Positions 46,801-55,925 of a DNA stretch of 64,000 nucleotides are shown here, one piece after another (the first letter of the stretch is position 1; each line of letters begins with the position of its first letter). The position numbers and the translations under genes are program-made. The stretch spans positions 62,001 to 126,000 of the forward strand of contig JAAHFU020000007.1 in the NCBI GenBank assembly GCA_010672825.2, given 5' to 3'. Under the pieces are notes generated by a model. The model saw nothing but the letters and a program-made list of their open reading frames with translations. It was not told where the DNA came from and ran no database searches. The DNA is from Leptolyngbya sp. SIO1E4 (lineage in GTDB: Bacteria; Cyanobacteriota; Cyanobacteriia; Phormidesmidales; Phormidesmidaceae).

Positions 46801-48879
46801 TTCCCGTAGGGCCAACACCACCTTGACCCACGGCTGGTCAATGCACTGCTGCAGAAATTCATAAAAGCTGCGCCGCTCTGGCAGCGTCATCTTGTCAAAA
46901 AAGAACTCCTCAAACTGGTCAAAAATGAGGATAAAGAAGCGGTTTTTGGCCACCCCGATGCGGAACTGAGCCAACAGCGTTTCTGGGGTGGGGGTGTCGG
47001 AGGCATCAGGGGTGGGGGCGTCGGGGTCACGCCAGGGGGCCAGGGCTTTGTTGAGTTCGGCGGCAATGCCCTGCTGCCAATTGCCGTAGGTCTGCACCAA
47101 AATCGGCAACGTGATACGACCCTGGGGATACACGGTTCGAATGGCGGGCAACAGTCCGGCACTGAGGATAGAGCTTTTGCCCACCCCCGATGGCCCATGG
47201 ATGATGATCAGCTGATGCTGATCGGCCTGGAGGCGATTGACCAGCGCTTCGACATCCTGCAGACGACCCGACGCTCGGATTTCAGCAGCGACGGCGGTAT
47301 GGGTCGCCTCATCCAGACGCTGGGCTACGGCGGTTCGCTGATGGGGCTGCACGGCTCCGGCCCCAACGAAGGCCCGCAGGTTATAGCGATATTCCACCTG
47401 ACGGAGTTCTTGCTTTGCGTCAAAGGCTTCCCAATAGTGGCCCAGGTCAAAGTGGTGGTGAATCAGCTCTTCTAAGACCTGACGATGCAGGGTCAGGTCT
47501 ACTTCGGGGTCCGTTTCCCAGCGGGCCGCTTCCAGATATTGGATTGCAGCCTCTGGGTCGTGCAGGTGCATCTGGGCTTCCCCCAGCAGGAAGCGATACC
47601 AGCCCCGTTGAAAGCTATTGGCAATGTCTAGGGCATTGGCGAGATCAATGTTTTCTGGATTCGCGGTGAGGCCCTGTTGCGCAGTTTTGAGCAGGGCCAG
47701 TGCCTGGTTTGCTTCGCTCTGGGCGGTGAGCCAGTCTTCACGAATTAGGGCAACTTCTGCCAGAAAGCCGTGGTCTCGGGCCAAACGAATGGCATCCCTG
47801 GTTTCTTGATGGAGGGTAATGCCTTCTACGGCTAAAGTTTCTAGCATTTCCCAATCGCGCTGCTTTTGGCGCACTTCGGCCAGCACATGGATAAAGCGCG
47901 CTAATCGGAGCCGCTGATCTTCTTCTCGAAAATGCTGCAGAAGCTGTTCAAAATACTGGCGGGCCTGTCGCAATGAGGGCTGGTAGGTAACCCGTTGTAA
48001 GACGGCATAGCTACGCCACCAGAGGCCTAAGTGCAGCCAGAGCACGGCTCGCTTATCGGCTGGCGTTGGGGGTGGGGTCAGGGTGTCTGCCCGGGTATCG
48101 GGGTGAATACCGGTCTCTACCTGGGTTTGCCAGTGGGCCAGGCTGCGTTCATAGCAGACGCGGGCGGTGTCCATTTCTAGACGGCTGTGAGCTTCTCGCC
48201 CGCGCAAAAAATCCAGGCTGGCAGTCAGATCGGGGTCGGGGGTGTAGCCGCTGGCAACCAGATCTTGAATGGCAAATTCGACTTCACTGCGGAGGGCGTC
48301 GCTGCCTTTTAAGCGAATTGACGGAGGGGTGAGGTCGCGATCGCCCCCCTGCTCCAAAATATTAAAGAAAAGCTGGTTGGTGCCTGCGTGGAGAGCATAG
48401 AGCAGCTCGCCTGGCGGCAGGCTGAAGGCAATGGCAGAGGGGCTAAAGCTCCGCAGGTCTGGGGCATAGCGGGCAAAGTGCTGCCGCACCCGCTCTGTCA
48501 TCCACAACACGATGGGGAAGGGAAAGTGCTTGCGAAACTCATCGCGTGAGAGGTTGGCCCCTTTTAGCACGGCTATCAATTCTGCTTCCCCCAGCAGCTC
48601 TAGCCCGGTGACTAGCAGGGCCGGTGGCGGGGCGCGATCGATGTAGGTGTGGATGGTCTCGATGAGGCTGGTAATGGGGGACGGTAGTCGCAGCACCATG
48701 GCCTGGTTTGCCTGGGCAAACTGATCGACCACTAGATTGCGCAGGCGATTATAGTTGCAGGCCGCCACTGTGAGAGAAAATTCGCCAGCTTCTCGCCGCA
48801 GTACGATGCGCAACTCCTCCAGGCTGGTCTGGTTGGACTGCAGGAGTTCGGCATCTGAGTGGGGATGGGAGTCGACCAT
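43858..48879 (-). CDS. STAND NTPase with TPR-like region, coiled coil, membrane helix and 14 WD40 repeats
   Basis: 1673 residues. Order: N-terminal ATPase-like domain without P-loop (LLVTGLELLGEAELIAVL, FPFPIVLWMTERV), TPR-like helices, a STAND-type NTPase (Walker A GPSGVGKSS near residue 560, Walker B FILIFDQFEEFFF near 650), a coiled coil (about 920-970), one membrane helix (IALGIVGLLGILTYSIA, about 976), then fourteen 41-residue WD40 repeats (1066 to about 1640), enough for two seven-blade propellers. STAND proteins oligomerise on ligand binding and serve in signalling, apoptosis-like and immune roles. The WD40 part probably senses the ligand. The partner and output are unknown. An AAA-type ATPase gene lies 151 bp upstream on the same strand. 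Confidence 0.9.
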   Translation of the reverse strand: MVDSHPHSDAELLQSNQTSLEELRIVLRREAGEFSLTVAACNYNRLRNLVVDQFAQANQAMVLRLPSPITSLIETIHTYIDRAPPPALLVTGLELLGEAELIAVLKGANLSRDEFRKHFPFPIVLWMTERVRQHFARYAPDLRSFSPSAIAFSLPPGELLYALHAGTNQLFFNILEQGGDRDLTPPSIRLKGSDALRSEVEFAIQDLVASGYTPDPDLTASLDFLRGREAHSRLEMDTARVCYERSLAHWQTQVETGIHPDTRADTLTPPPTPADKRAVLWLHLGLWWRSYAVLQRVTYQPSLRQARQYFEQLLQHFREEDQRLRLARFIHVLAEVRQKQRDWEMLETLAVEGITLHQETRDAIRLARDHGFLAEVALIREDWLTAQSEANQALALLKTAQQGLTANPENIDLANALDIANSFQRGWYRFLLGEAQMHLHDPEAAIQYLEAARWETDPEVDLTLHRQVLEELIHHHFDLGHYWEAFDAKQELRQVEYRYNLRAFVGAGAVQPHQRTAVAQRLDEATHTAVAAEIRASGRLQDVEALVNRLQADQHQLIIIHGPSGVGKSSILSAGLLPAIRTVYPQGRITLPILVQTYGNWQQGIAAELNKALAPWRDPDAPTPDASDTPTPETLLAQFRIGVAKNRFFILIFDQFEEFFFDKMTLPERRSFYEFLQQCIDQPWVKVVLALREDYLHHLLEAERIINQVSPMSGVEVLDMLSQEVRYSLANFTPTAAEAVIRQLTTAAQYTLEEALVQRLVADLAAETGDVRPIELQVVGAQLQRKEVNTLAQYEALGESPKETLVQEFLAYVVHDCGPPNERLAWVVLYLLTEEDRDQRLYRPLKTREEIEYELSLLEMPFKPDQLSMVLSILVGSGLVFEIPEEPEDRYQLVHDYLVRYVRTVQTPGLMAELEAAKEGERQALLAKQVADEKAALLLTEKNKALADKNEALAGKSQALEQRLKLQKRATMVTSIALGIVGLLGILTYSIAQARDRQRIRAERSEIEALSTASQALFLSDNQLEALVASVGAVRRMPRINLPGAEKLETTSQLWTLLQGMQEENQLEGHGDGVLNVSFSPDGQTLASASADGTIKLWSRQGEELLTLEGHRSGVWSVSFSPDGQTLASASADGTIKLWSRQGEELLTLEGHRSGVWSVSFSPDGQTLASASADGTIKLWSRQGTELMILEGHHDWVRSVSFSPDGQTLASASADGTIKLWSRQGEELLTLEGHRYWVRSVSFSPDGQTLASASADGTIKLWSQQGEELLTLEGHRDGVWSVSFSPDDQTLASASADGTVKLWSRQGTELMTLEGHRDGVLSVSFSPDGQTLASASADGTVKLWSRQGTELMTLAGHRDWVRSVSFSPDGQTLASASADGTVKLWSRQGTELQALAGHSYWVLSVSFSPDGQTLASASADGTVKLWSRQDAELMTLEGHRDGVLSVSFSPDGQTLASASADGTIKLWSRQGEELMTLEGHRDWVLSVSFSPDGQILASASADGTIKLWSRQGTELQTLAGHRDWIWSVSFSPDGQTLVSASADSTVKLWNLQGAELMTLEGHRFGVRSVSFSPDGQTLVSASADSTVKLWSRQGEELITLEGHRSAVWSVSFSPDGQTLASASDDDTVMLYDLNPEHLLVRGCNWLRDYLQHNANVTEEERTLCDGIPTELPN
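43961..45682 (-). repeat. Fourteen 123-bp tandem repeats encoding WD40 blades
   Basis: Each unit encodes x-GHxxxVxSVSFSPDGQTLA followed by SASADGT and KLWSRQG. Most differences fall in the three residues after GH, the first residue of the strand (L/W/R), and the linker (EELLT, TELMT, TELQA). Outer units 12-14 are the most diverged. Confidence 0.95.
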
Positions 48880-49030
48880 GGCGAGACTGTCGAGATATCT
48901 GTCGTCGGGGCAGGCCTAGTGCCCTGCCCTGATAGTAGGGCGTGTGGGGATGCGGGGCACACAGGGGGCATGGGGGGATATCCGCTGTCGAGGTAGGCTT
49001 AGTGCCTGTTCCTGCCCTGTCAAGGGTGGA

Positions 49031-50332
49031 TTACTGCTGGGTTTCCCACTGTTTAAAGACCTCGGTTTCCGCCAAAACGGGGTTGATATCGACCCAGCGC
49101 CCGCGATCGTCTCGATACTCATAGAGAAAGAGACTCCGTAGCAAACTATTGTAATCACTGTCGCCCTGAAGGTTACGGGCCTTAACGGCTCGAAACAGCA
49201 GTTGCCACTCATGCGCGTCAATTAACCCCAGCATGTCGTTGCGTTCATCTCGAATGACCCGCTCCAGGGTATCGCGAGAAATGGGCGGATCTTGCTTCCG
49301 CAGACAGCTATAGAGATAGCGCACCAGGTTGCGCATGTGGCCACCGCTAATGGTACAGAGGCGATCCAACGTATTGGCGTCATCAAAGAGAGTGTGTAGG
49401 TGAGCCAGGCGATCGCGCGCTGACAAATCAGGAAACGCTCGGGCCAGCACCATCTGGCGCAGTTTTGCCAAACTCAAGGCGTTGATCTGACCGTCCAGGT
49501 TCGTGACGGGTACCATTGACAGCACCACGGGGCTGACCCCAAAGCGATTGGTCAACACGGGCAGGTCATCGGAGAACACTAGGGAGAGGGGAATGGTATA
49601 GAGCACATGGCAGTTCAGCCGTTTGAGCTGCTCTCCCCGATCTACAAAGAGATATTCGGGCTGCAGGCGATCGCCCAGCTTGCGGGTTGTATAGACCCGA
49701 TCGAGGTTGTCGACCACCGCAACCAGCCCCGCCTTGCCCTGGGTTTTGAGACGGGCGATCGCAGGCTCCAGCAGTTCTTGATTGATGGCATCGAGAATGT
49801 TTTTCGTGCGCGGCTCCAGATATTGGTGCAGCTGGCTGCGCAGGTCAGCGCTGTCTTTAGACTGGGTTGTGATGGTGGCAATGCCCATCGACAAGCTGAC
49901 ATCAGAAATTTCCACCGGCATCCGCAAAGTGTCAGAAATGCTCTGAAACAGCCGCTGGAAATAATTAGGCTGCAGGCTAATGCCCACGGATTCTAAGCTG
50001 GCGCTGATTTGCCGGGCAATGACCAACAGAATGTCGGTCACTTCTACATCAGACATTTCCAGGTCGCGATCGGACTCAAAATAGACGACATGGTAGTCAG
50101 CGGCCTCGAGTTGAGCCTTCAAGCGAAACAGCTCCGTCGATTTCCCAGAGCCAATATGCCCGGTAAGCAACTGCGTGGTGGGCTCGTCTGGTGACAGCCG
50201 AATAATGGTGCGAGCCAGCTCCTGGACAATGTCGCCCCCTCTAACTTCCGAAAAGTCGATGTAGTACCGATTATCTTGAATCGGGCTACTCGGATTTGAG
50301 GCCTTAAAGAAGCGATTGATATCCAGCAACAT
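49031..50332 (-). CDS. AAA-type ATPase partner of the STAND protein
   Basis: 433 residues. N-terminal YYIDFSEVRGGDIVQEL, Walker A GHIGSGKST (58-66), Walker B GLVAVVDNLDRVY, sensor-like LYTIPLS, and a C-terminal region with SGGHMRNLVRYLYS typical of STAND/ORC-like helices. A regulatory ATPase by family; substrate unknown. ATG at 50332 has GGGAG 8 nt upstream, better than the in-frame GTG at 50353. It lies 151 bp before the WD40-STAND gene in the same direction, suggesting one operon. Confidence 0.85.
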   Translation of the reverse strand: MLLDINRFFKASNPSSPIQDNRYYIDFSEVRGGDIVQELARTIIRLSPDEPTTQLLTGHIGSGKSTELFRLKAQLEAADYHVVYFESDRDLEMSDVEVTDILLVIARQISASLESVGISLQPNYFQRLFQSISDTLRMPVEISDVSLSMGIATITTQSKDSADLRSQLHQYLEPRTKNILDAINQELLEPAIARLKTQGKAGLVAVVDNLDRVYTTRKLGDRLQPEYLFVDRGEQLKRLNCHVLYTIPLSLVFSDDLPVLTNRFGVSPVVLSMVPVTNLDGQINALSLAKLRQMVLARAFPDLSARDRLAHLHTLFDDANTLDRLCTISGGHMRNLVRYLYSCLRKQDPPISRDTLERVIRDERNDMLGLIDAHEWQLLFRAVKARNLQGDSDYNSLLRSLFLYEYRDDRGRWVDINPVLAETEVFKQWETQQ

Positions 50333-50427
50333 GGGCGCGGCTCCCAACGGCACGCCCTTTATAGCACGTGTGTTTGCGTCTCTCTGGCAGATTTGAAGGA
50401 ATCCTTCAAGTCAGGTTGGCCGTCATT

Positions 50428-52353
50428 TCACCGGGGCTCTGACTTGAGGGGCCGGGTCTCTGACTGCTCTAAATAATGCTCAAAGCGGGATTTTAGGGCT
50501 GTAGATGACACCCCTTGTGTCCAATATTCCACCAGTGCCTGACCCCAAGCCCAGGCATTGTGGGCCGGGGGGCGATCGTTGTTGAGCAGCAACAGCGGCC
50601 ACAATGTGAGCATCTCGCTGGGACGAAAGACGCGATTTTGCTCAGTCAAGAGACCTGCGAGTTCGGCGGTTAGCATGAGCTTATTGACGACCACGGGCAC
50701 CTGCTCAGCAGGAATCGTTTGGGCCAGCAGATTGCCGAAGTCTGGCGTGCCAGTCAGCCGAGCGGAAAGAGCCGCAAACACTGGGGTCTTGACCATGGCT
50801 ACAAGACCTTGGCCCCCCGCCATTTGCAGTGCATAACGCTCAATCAGGCGGGCGGCGGCGGCGATGCGGGCGTCGCGGCTGCGCAAAAACTGGGCCAGTC
50901 TTTCTGCCTTGGCAGGGGCGATCGCCGCCAGCAGCTGTAGCGCTAAGGCATCACTTCCCCAAGCGGGACGACCGTCAGCCGTCCCAGCGGTCACGACTGG
51001 AAATATCTGCTGTACCCAATCTCCCAACTGCTCCTGACGGTAGGCCACCGCGTCACGAATATTGCGTTCTTTCAGGCGATCGCCCCGTTGCCAATCGTAA
51101 GGCGGCTGCCATTCTCGTAGGGGCCGCAGCCGATCTACCTGGGTCACCACCAGCAATACTGGGTTCTCTCGGTTGGGCTGAGCCACTGCTTGCAAAAATG
51201 CCAGGTCGGCTTCCAGGGCTGGATCCATGGCTGGGCTAACGAGTAACAGCACATCTGCGATCGCCGCTTGCGCTAACACCTGCTGCCGTAAATCGGCCCG
51301 ATCCACCTGTTCATAGCCAGGGCTATCCCAAAGGATGAGGGCTTCTTGGGTCGGGGTTTCCCAGCGATAGCTGGTGATTTGATCGGTGCTGGGCAGCACA
51401 TCCACCGCTGCCTGCTCCTGTTGAAACAGGGTGTTGATCAAACTGCTTTTACCGGCCCCCGTCCGCCCGACTAGCAGCAAGTTGATGGGCTCAGCCGCGA
51501 TCGCCTCTGGGGAAGCTGCCTGCTCCATTAAGTCCCGTAGGGTTTGGGCTTGGGCTGGAAGGGGGGGTGGGCTTTCTAAGACCAGCGCCGTTTGCCCGCC
51601 ATAGAGCGCGATCGCCTGACGACAGAGAATGGTCAGCGCCATTTCCCGCAGGGTTTGGCTAAAGGTGATCAAAAGCTGCTGATTGGCCTGTTCACCCAAA
51701 GGACGACTCATGCGCTTGGCCGCCGCCGCGATCGGATTCCAAAGCCATTCCCCCAGATTCAGCACCTTCGAGATGCGTCGCAATGGCCCTTCGAGCGCCT
51801 GGTAGGTTTCGTAGGTTTGATAAACCTGGCCGACTGTAACCTGATTGAGGGTCGGGGCAGCCACCTGCATCCAGCGATCGAGGTCATCTACGGTGCCGCG
51901 AATTAAGCCGTAGGCTTGGGGCACATAAATGTTCAGCAGTGGATATTTCACCTCGGGGTGATACAGGTGAGCAATGTCGAGCACCAATTTCTGGCAGCGT
52001 TGGCCGAAGGTGGGCCAATCTTCCCACAGGGGTAAATCTTCCCGCGCTGCTTCCAGGGTTTGTCGCAGCACCGCCTCAACCTGCTCAGGCGAAACGGTTT
52101 GAGCTGTTTCAGCAAGGGTGTTCTGTAGCTGTGACTGGGCGGTTTCTAAGGTCTGTTCTAGGGTGACCGAACTCGGCCGTGTCCAGCGACTCAGCAGCCA
52201 GCGCCAGCCCACTGCCCCAACGGCAACCAACCCCCACGCCCAACTCAGCCCCCAGGCATGCATCTGAATAGCGGCAACAATGCCTAACCCACTGATCAGT
52301 AAAATCGGCGGTGCTAGCAACAGTCCCCACTGCCAACGGTTTAGCCTTACCAT
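50428..52353 (-). CDS. Membrane-associated GTPase
   Basis: 641 residues. Two N-terminal hydrophobic helices (LLLAPPILLISGLGIVAAI and LSWAWGLVAVGAVGW) precede a helical region and a GTPase domain with G1 GRTGAGKSS (near 294), G3 WDSPGYEQ and G4 TQVD, then a helical C-terminus. It belongs with TRAFAC-class GTPases of the YfjP/dynamin-like surroundings; exact family not recognised. It starts 6 bp after the next GTPase gene, whose stop overlaps its ribosome site, so the two are coupled. Confidence 0.83.
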   Translation of the reverse strand: MVRLNRWQWGLLLAPPILLISGLGIVAAIQMHAWGLSWAWGLVAVGAVGWRWLLSRWTRPSSVTLEQTLETAQSQLQNTLAETAQTVSPEQVEAVLRQTLEAAREDLPLWEDWPTFGQRCQKLVLDIAHLYHPEVKYPLLNIYVPQAYGLIRGTVDDLDRWMQVAAPTLNQVTVGQVYQTYETYQALEGPLRRISKVLNLGEWLWNPIAAAAKRMSRPLGEQANQQLLITFSQTLREMALTILCRQAIALYGGQTALVLESPPPLPAQAQTLRDLMEQAASPEAIAAEPINLLLVGRTGAGKSSLINTLFQQEQAAVDVLPSTDQITSYRWETPTQEALILWDSPGYEQVDRADLRQQVLAQAAIADVLLLVSPAMDPALEADLAFLQAVAQPNRENPVLLVVTQVDRLRPLREWQPPYDWQRGDRLKERNIRDAVAYRQEQLGDWVQQIFPVVTAGTADGRPAWGSDALALQLLAAIAPAKAERLAQFLRSRDARIAAAARLIERYALQMAGGQGLVAMVKTPVFAALSARLTGTPDFGNLLAQTIPAEQVPVVVNKLMLTAELAGLLTEQNRVFRPSEMLTLWPLLLLNNDRPPAHNAWAWGQALVEYWTQGVSSTALKSRFEHYLEQSETRPLKSEPR

Positions 52354-52359
52354 ATGCCC

Positions 52360-53553
52360 TCAATTGTCCGGCGTATACGTGTTTTGCCACTCCTGCTTCG
52401 CTTGTTGAAAGGTCTTACCCATGAGCTGTTGGATAGCTTTAGGGTCAGGCACTTTTCCAGCCATCAAATCCCCAAAATAGACGCAGGCCCCTTCCCCTAA
52501 AGCCCAGGTATAGGCAACCGACCAGGAAGTGGCCACAATGCTGCCAATCCCAGGGACGAATTTGATCAGCTCTCGCCCGACGGCCTGTGCGAAAAACCCT
52601 CCCGCCAGGCTGCTAACCACCCCCAATGCCTGGGACACGTTCAACGTTTGGTTATAGACGCGGCCCAAGACAACCACCATCGAGACTTGCAGACTGGTGA
52701 GCACTGGCATCGTGGCAAAAGGGAGGGGCACCGCTGCCGCCACCCCAGCCATGACGGCAAAGGCGCTGATGTAGCGACGAGCCACCTGGCGATAGATATC
52801 TCCGATCGCTTTGCCCCGACTATCGGTTGTCAGCAATTGATGGATGGCCTGGGCTTCTGCCTGGGGCAACAGTTTATCCAGGGTATCTCTCAACGCTTCC
52901 AGGCCATAAAACATCGGGGTATAGCCATCTTCCTCCAAGGTAAAGTCAAGCAGCAGGGTGCGATCGCAGCAGGCTGCAAAGTCCGTCTGAATGGCCTCGA
53001 CGGCCCGGGTAATCGCGGTCTGCTGGGGCGGATAAGGGGGATGATTCTCTGCCGGTGATGGGTACAGCTCGTGAAGGCAGGTCACCGCTAGCAGACATGG
53101 AATATGAGGAGACGCCTGTCTCAGCTGCGTAATCACATGGCGCAGGCTATCTGTCGCAAAGTCGGTAACTTTGACGGTCAAGATAAAGAGGCGCGATCGC
53201 TGAGGGGCTTGGGTTAAAGTCTGCTGCAAAGCCGTTGTGATATCTGCCGTTGTGCGCTCCACATCCCCTAACCCAACCGTATCTGTGAAGATGAGCAACG
53301 GTAGCTCCTCGGAAGGGTAGGGGTAACGCTGGGTATGACGAGTGTGGGGACGAAATCCCTGACCCACGATATCTGCTGGTTGCCCCGTCAGCCCTCGCAC
53401 AATGGAACTTTTGCCTGCCTGTGGTTTCCCAATCAAAATGACTTCAGTCGTAGGCAACTGGTCACGCACGGCCTGTAGATGAGCGGCAATCTGAGCCTCG
53501 CTGACAAAAAAACGCTGCCAAATATGCCGTAGCGGTGTCAGAAATCCCTTCAC
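52360..53553 (-). CDS. GTPase with DUF697-like membrane region
   Basis: 397 residues. G1 GKPQAGKSS (near 43), switch region HTQRYPYP, G3 DTVGLGD. The G4 position reads TCLHE rather than NKxD, so guanine specificity is uncertain. The C-terminal half has hydrophobic helices (AFAVMAGVAAAVPLPFA, VSSLAGGFFAQAVG) as in DUF697 GTPases. It is the upstream member of the tightly spaced GTPase pair. The role is unknown; membrane stress or remodelling would be a guess. Confidence 0.82.
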   Translation of the reverse strand: MKGFLTPLRHIWQRFFVSEAQIAAHLQAVRDQLPTTEVILIGKPQAGKSSIVRGLTGQPADIVGQGFRPHTRHTQRYPYPSEELPLLIFTDTVGLGDVERTTADITTALQQTLTQAPQRSRLFILTVKVTDFATDSLRHVITQLRQASPHIPCLLAVTCLHELYPSPAENHPPYPPQQTAITRAVEAIQTDFAACCDRTLLLDFTLEEDGYTPMFYGLEALRDTLDKLLPQAEAQAIHQLLTTDSRGKAIGDIYRQVARRYISAFAVMAGVAAAVPLPFATMPVLTSLQVSMVVVLGRVYNQTLNVSQALGVVSSLAGGFFAQAVGRELIKFVPGIGSIVATSWSVAYTWALGEGACVYFGDLMAGKVPDPKAIQQLMGKTFQQAKQEWQNTYTPDN

Positions 53554-53729
53554 AGATTCATCCCGCTCCCTGCTCTCAACGGGTTTACTGATGTCTACTT
53601 ATCAGCATAATTCAGCATAATAAAGACCCTGCGCAGAATTCCGGGAAGGTGGCATAAGTTATGGCGGTTGGTGTTGGTTGGCATGAGGAAACACCAGAGA
53701 CCACAATCACCGTCGTCGCTACAGTCCGC

Positions 53730-54074
53730 CTAAGCTGATGGAGAGATGTCAAGCGAGGTCTTTGAAGGAGAACTTGGGGTTCCAGAACTGCCGGGTGTGC
53801 CTGCGCGAGACAGCATACTCAGATCGGTACTCGCAGATAGCGCAATCCACAGACGATATTGGGGGCGGGTGCTCTGGGACACTGTAAGGACGACGTCATG
53901 ATTGCTCGCCAACTGGCAGCCGCGCTCATAGGCGGCTGCACGGTTGTCTTCAGAAAAGCAATCCAGCAGCGCATACAGGCATCCACCCACAGACATGCCC
54001 GGGCGCACTTCTCCTTCCCAATAATAGTTAAAAGAGCGAATTTGCTTCTCAGACAACAGCGTTGGCAAATTCAT
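53730..54074 (-). CDS. Small conserved-looking protein, unknown function
   Basis: 114 residues with a compact N-terminal part (LLSEKQIRSFNYYWEGEVRPG, then LDCFSEDNRAAAYERGCQLA, YRLWIALSAS) and a Ser/Pro/Thr tail. It looks like a real cyanobacterial protein, but I cannot name a family. It reads toward the GTPase pair across a 176-bp gap. Confidence 0.6.
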   Translation of the reverse strand: MNLPTLLSEKQIRSFNYYWEGEVRPGMSVGGCLYALLDCFSEDNRAAAYERGCQLASNHDVVLTVSQSTRPQYRLWIALSASTDLSMLSRAGTPGSSGTPSSPSKTSLDISPSA

Positions 54075-55318
54075 AAGTCGTCCCCCAATTGTCCCTCAAG
54101 AGTAGATCCCGCTCTACAAAGATTGCTTTGGCAACGCTCAATCACCCATCGCCCTTCGAAAGGTAAAATCTGCATCCCTAGGAAAAGTTTTGACTGGCTG
54201 GCTGGTGAACAAAAATTCCAGACTGAACCAGTCCCGAAAATTCAGAGCAGAAACCAGGAAGCTTATCGCTACAGTGCCTAGCCCCTGAAGGGTCACACCC
54301 TTTGCAAAGAGAGTATTCCCATACAGCCCACAAGAATAAGTGGTTTGAAATATGGGTTTCTTAAATAATAGTGTCCATAGGGTCTTTTCAATGGTGGAGC
54401 GATGGGGTTATTCATAAAGACTTCAGGTTTTTGTAGATTTAGACAAAATCTACAGTTAAGTACTTTTCCCAATGAGGCTGGTTATCTGCTATCAGAATGG
54501 CGGGGTGTTTCATGGTTGAGAAAAGAACAATTAAACAGACGTTCTAAATTTATGAAGAACGCAACCCAGAATTTACGGGTATTAATTTTCTCTCGCGATC
54601 TGAAAAATTATCCCGGAAATGAGGCATCTGGTTTTGGGGAGAGCCGGTGACAGCCGTCTTTAATCGATGACTGCTCTTATCCCAGTTCTCGTTGCTAAAG
54701 CGACAGATCAGATCTCTCCCAACCGCCCCTTGCTAAGGTCCCTTGCCAAGGGGCAGTGCCGCAGGCGGTGGGGTGGCGATAGGTAGCGCTGCTAAGGCAT
54801 CGTCTTTCTAAGACAAGTCCTCATTTCTTGACATTGCCCCCTGCCTACCAACCCATCGACCTGTAGAAAGATGTAGTTATGTAACGGAAAATCGATGGCG
54901 TTTAAGGGTGCGCACTCGCTACAAGCTGAAAAGGGGAACTGTTCTGGGCTTTGGGAGACGTTTCAAACTGTATCAAGCTTAACAACTCGTAAATTACAAG
55001 ATTCTGGCAGCAGTGTATATAAGTTCTGGAGGGTTTAAATTCTGGAGTTTGAAAGCATTTCACGGCAATGGCTTTGCCATTAAAACGAGTCATGTTTTTC
55101 CAGGGCAAGTCTCTCTTGTTTGCACAGATATGCTTAAAGCTTTTGAATCAGGCCGGTTACCGGCACTTGTGGCGAAGTTTTAAGAAATGTCAAGAAAATA
55201 AGAGTCGACTATGACCTATCTTTAAGATCCTCTCATATATGCGTCTTAGGCAGTCTCGAGCTGGCTAACTGCGATTTCAGTCAAAACAAACCCAAACTCA
55301 AGAGGAGATTTGAGTCTA
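54075..55318. promoter_or_regulatory. Long region upstream of the cpc operon
   Basis: 1244 bp. It contains a double-hairpin repeat (54682-54793), three TTCTGG words at 55003-55050 and an AT-rich tract before cpcB. Phycocyanin operons usually have long leaders and multiple promoters, which would fit here. An 82-codon frame at 54402-54650 has no recognisable character. Confidence 0.55.
54682..54793 (+). repeat. Double-hairpin dispersed repeat, copy 2
   Basis: CCCAGTTCTCGTTGCTA, then CCCTTGCCAAGGGG and GCCGCAGGCGGTGGGGTGGC. It matches 38285-38381 with an insertion of about 15 bp before the first palindrome. Confidence 0.8.
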
Positions 55319-55837
55319 ATGTTTGATGCATACACTAAGGTTGTTTCCCAAGCAGACGCTCGTGGTGACTTCTTGTCCATGGATCAGATCGACGCTTTAC
55401 AGAAAATGGTTGCCGATGGCAACAAGCGTCTAGATTCCGTGAACCGGATCACTGGTAACGCTTCCAAGATTGTTGCTGACGCTGCTCGCGCTTTGTTCGC
55501 TGAGCAACCTCAGCTCATCGCTCCTGGTGGTAACGCTTACACCAACCGTCGCATGGCTGCTTGCCTGCGCGATATGGAAATCATCCTGCGTTACATCACC
55601 TACGCTATCTTCACTGGCGATTCCAGTGTTCTGAACGATCGCTGCTTGAACGGCCTCCGTGAAACCTACGTTGCTCTTGGCACTCCTGGTGCTTCCGTAG
55701 CAGCTGGTGTTGAGAAGATGAAAGAAGCTGCAGTTGCAATCGTTAACGATCCTGCAAACATCACTCCTGGTGATTGCAGCTCTCTCGTTTCCGAGATCGG
55801 CAGCTACTTTGATCTCGCTGCTGCAGCTGTTGCTTAG
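55319..55837 (+). CDS. cpcB: Phycocyanin beta subunit
   Basis: 172 residues, the family length; starts [20 protein letters not shown]. It carries two phycocyanobilin-binding cysteines, Cys82 in [14 protein letters not shown] and Cys153 in [17 protein letters not shown], and Asn72 in GGNAYTNRR, the methylated position. It forms alpha-beta hexamers in phycobilisome rods that absorb near 620 nm. AGGAGA precedes the ATG. Strong codon bias and first place in the operon fit very high expression. Confidence 0.98.
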   Translation: MFDAYTKVVSQADARGDFLSMDQIDALQKMVADGNKRLDSVNRITGNASKIVADAARALFAEQPQLIAPGGNAYTNRRMAACLRDMEIILRYITYAIFTGDSSVLNDRCLNGLRETYVALGTPGASVAAGVEKMKEAAVAIVNDPANITPGDCSSLVSEIGSYFDLAAAAVA

Positions 55838-55925
55838 TTTTAGGCAGCTTCTCAGTGCGTTTTACGCACACACACTCTCTAACAACCAAGACCAACGTTT
55901 GTACATTAATTAGGAGATATTTGCG

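Noticed and set aside
54402-54650. 82-codon ORF upstream of cpcB
   Set aside because: No family resemblance and it falls in the presumed cpc regulatory region.
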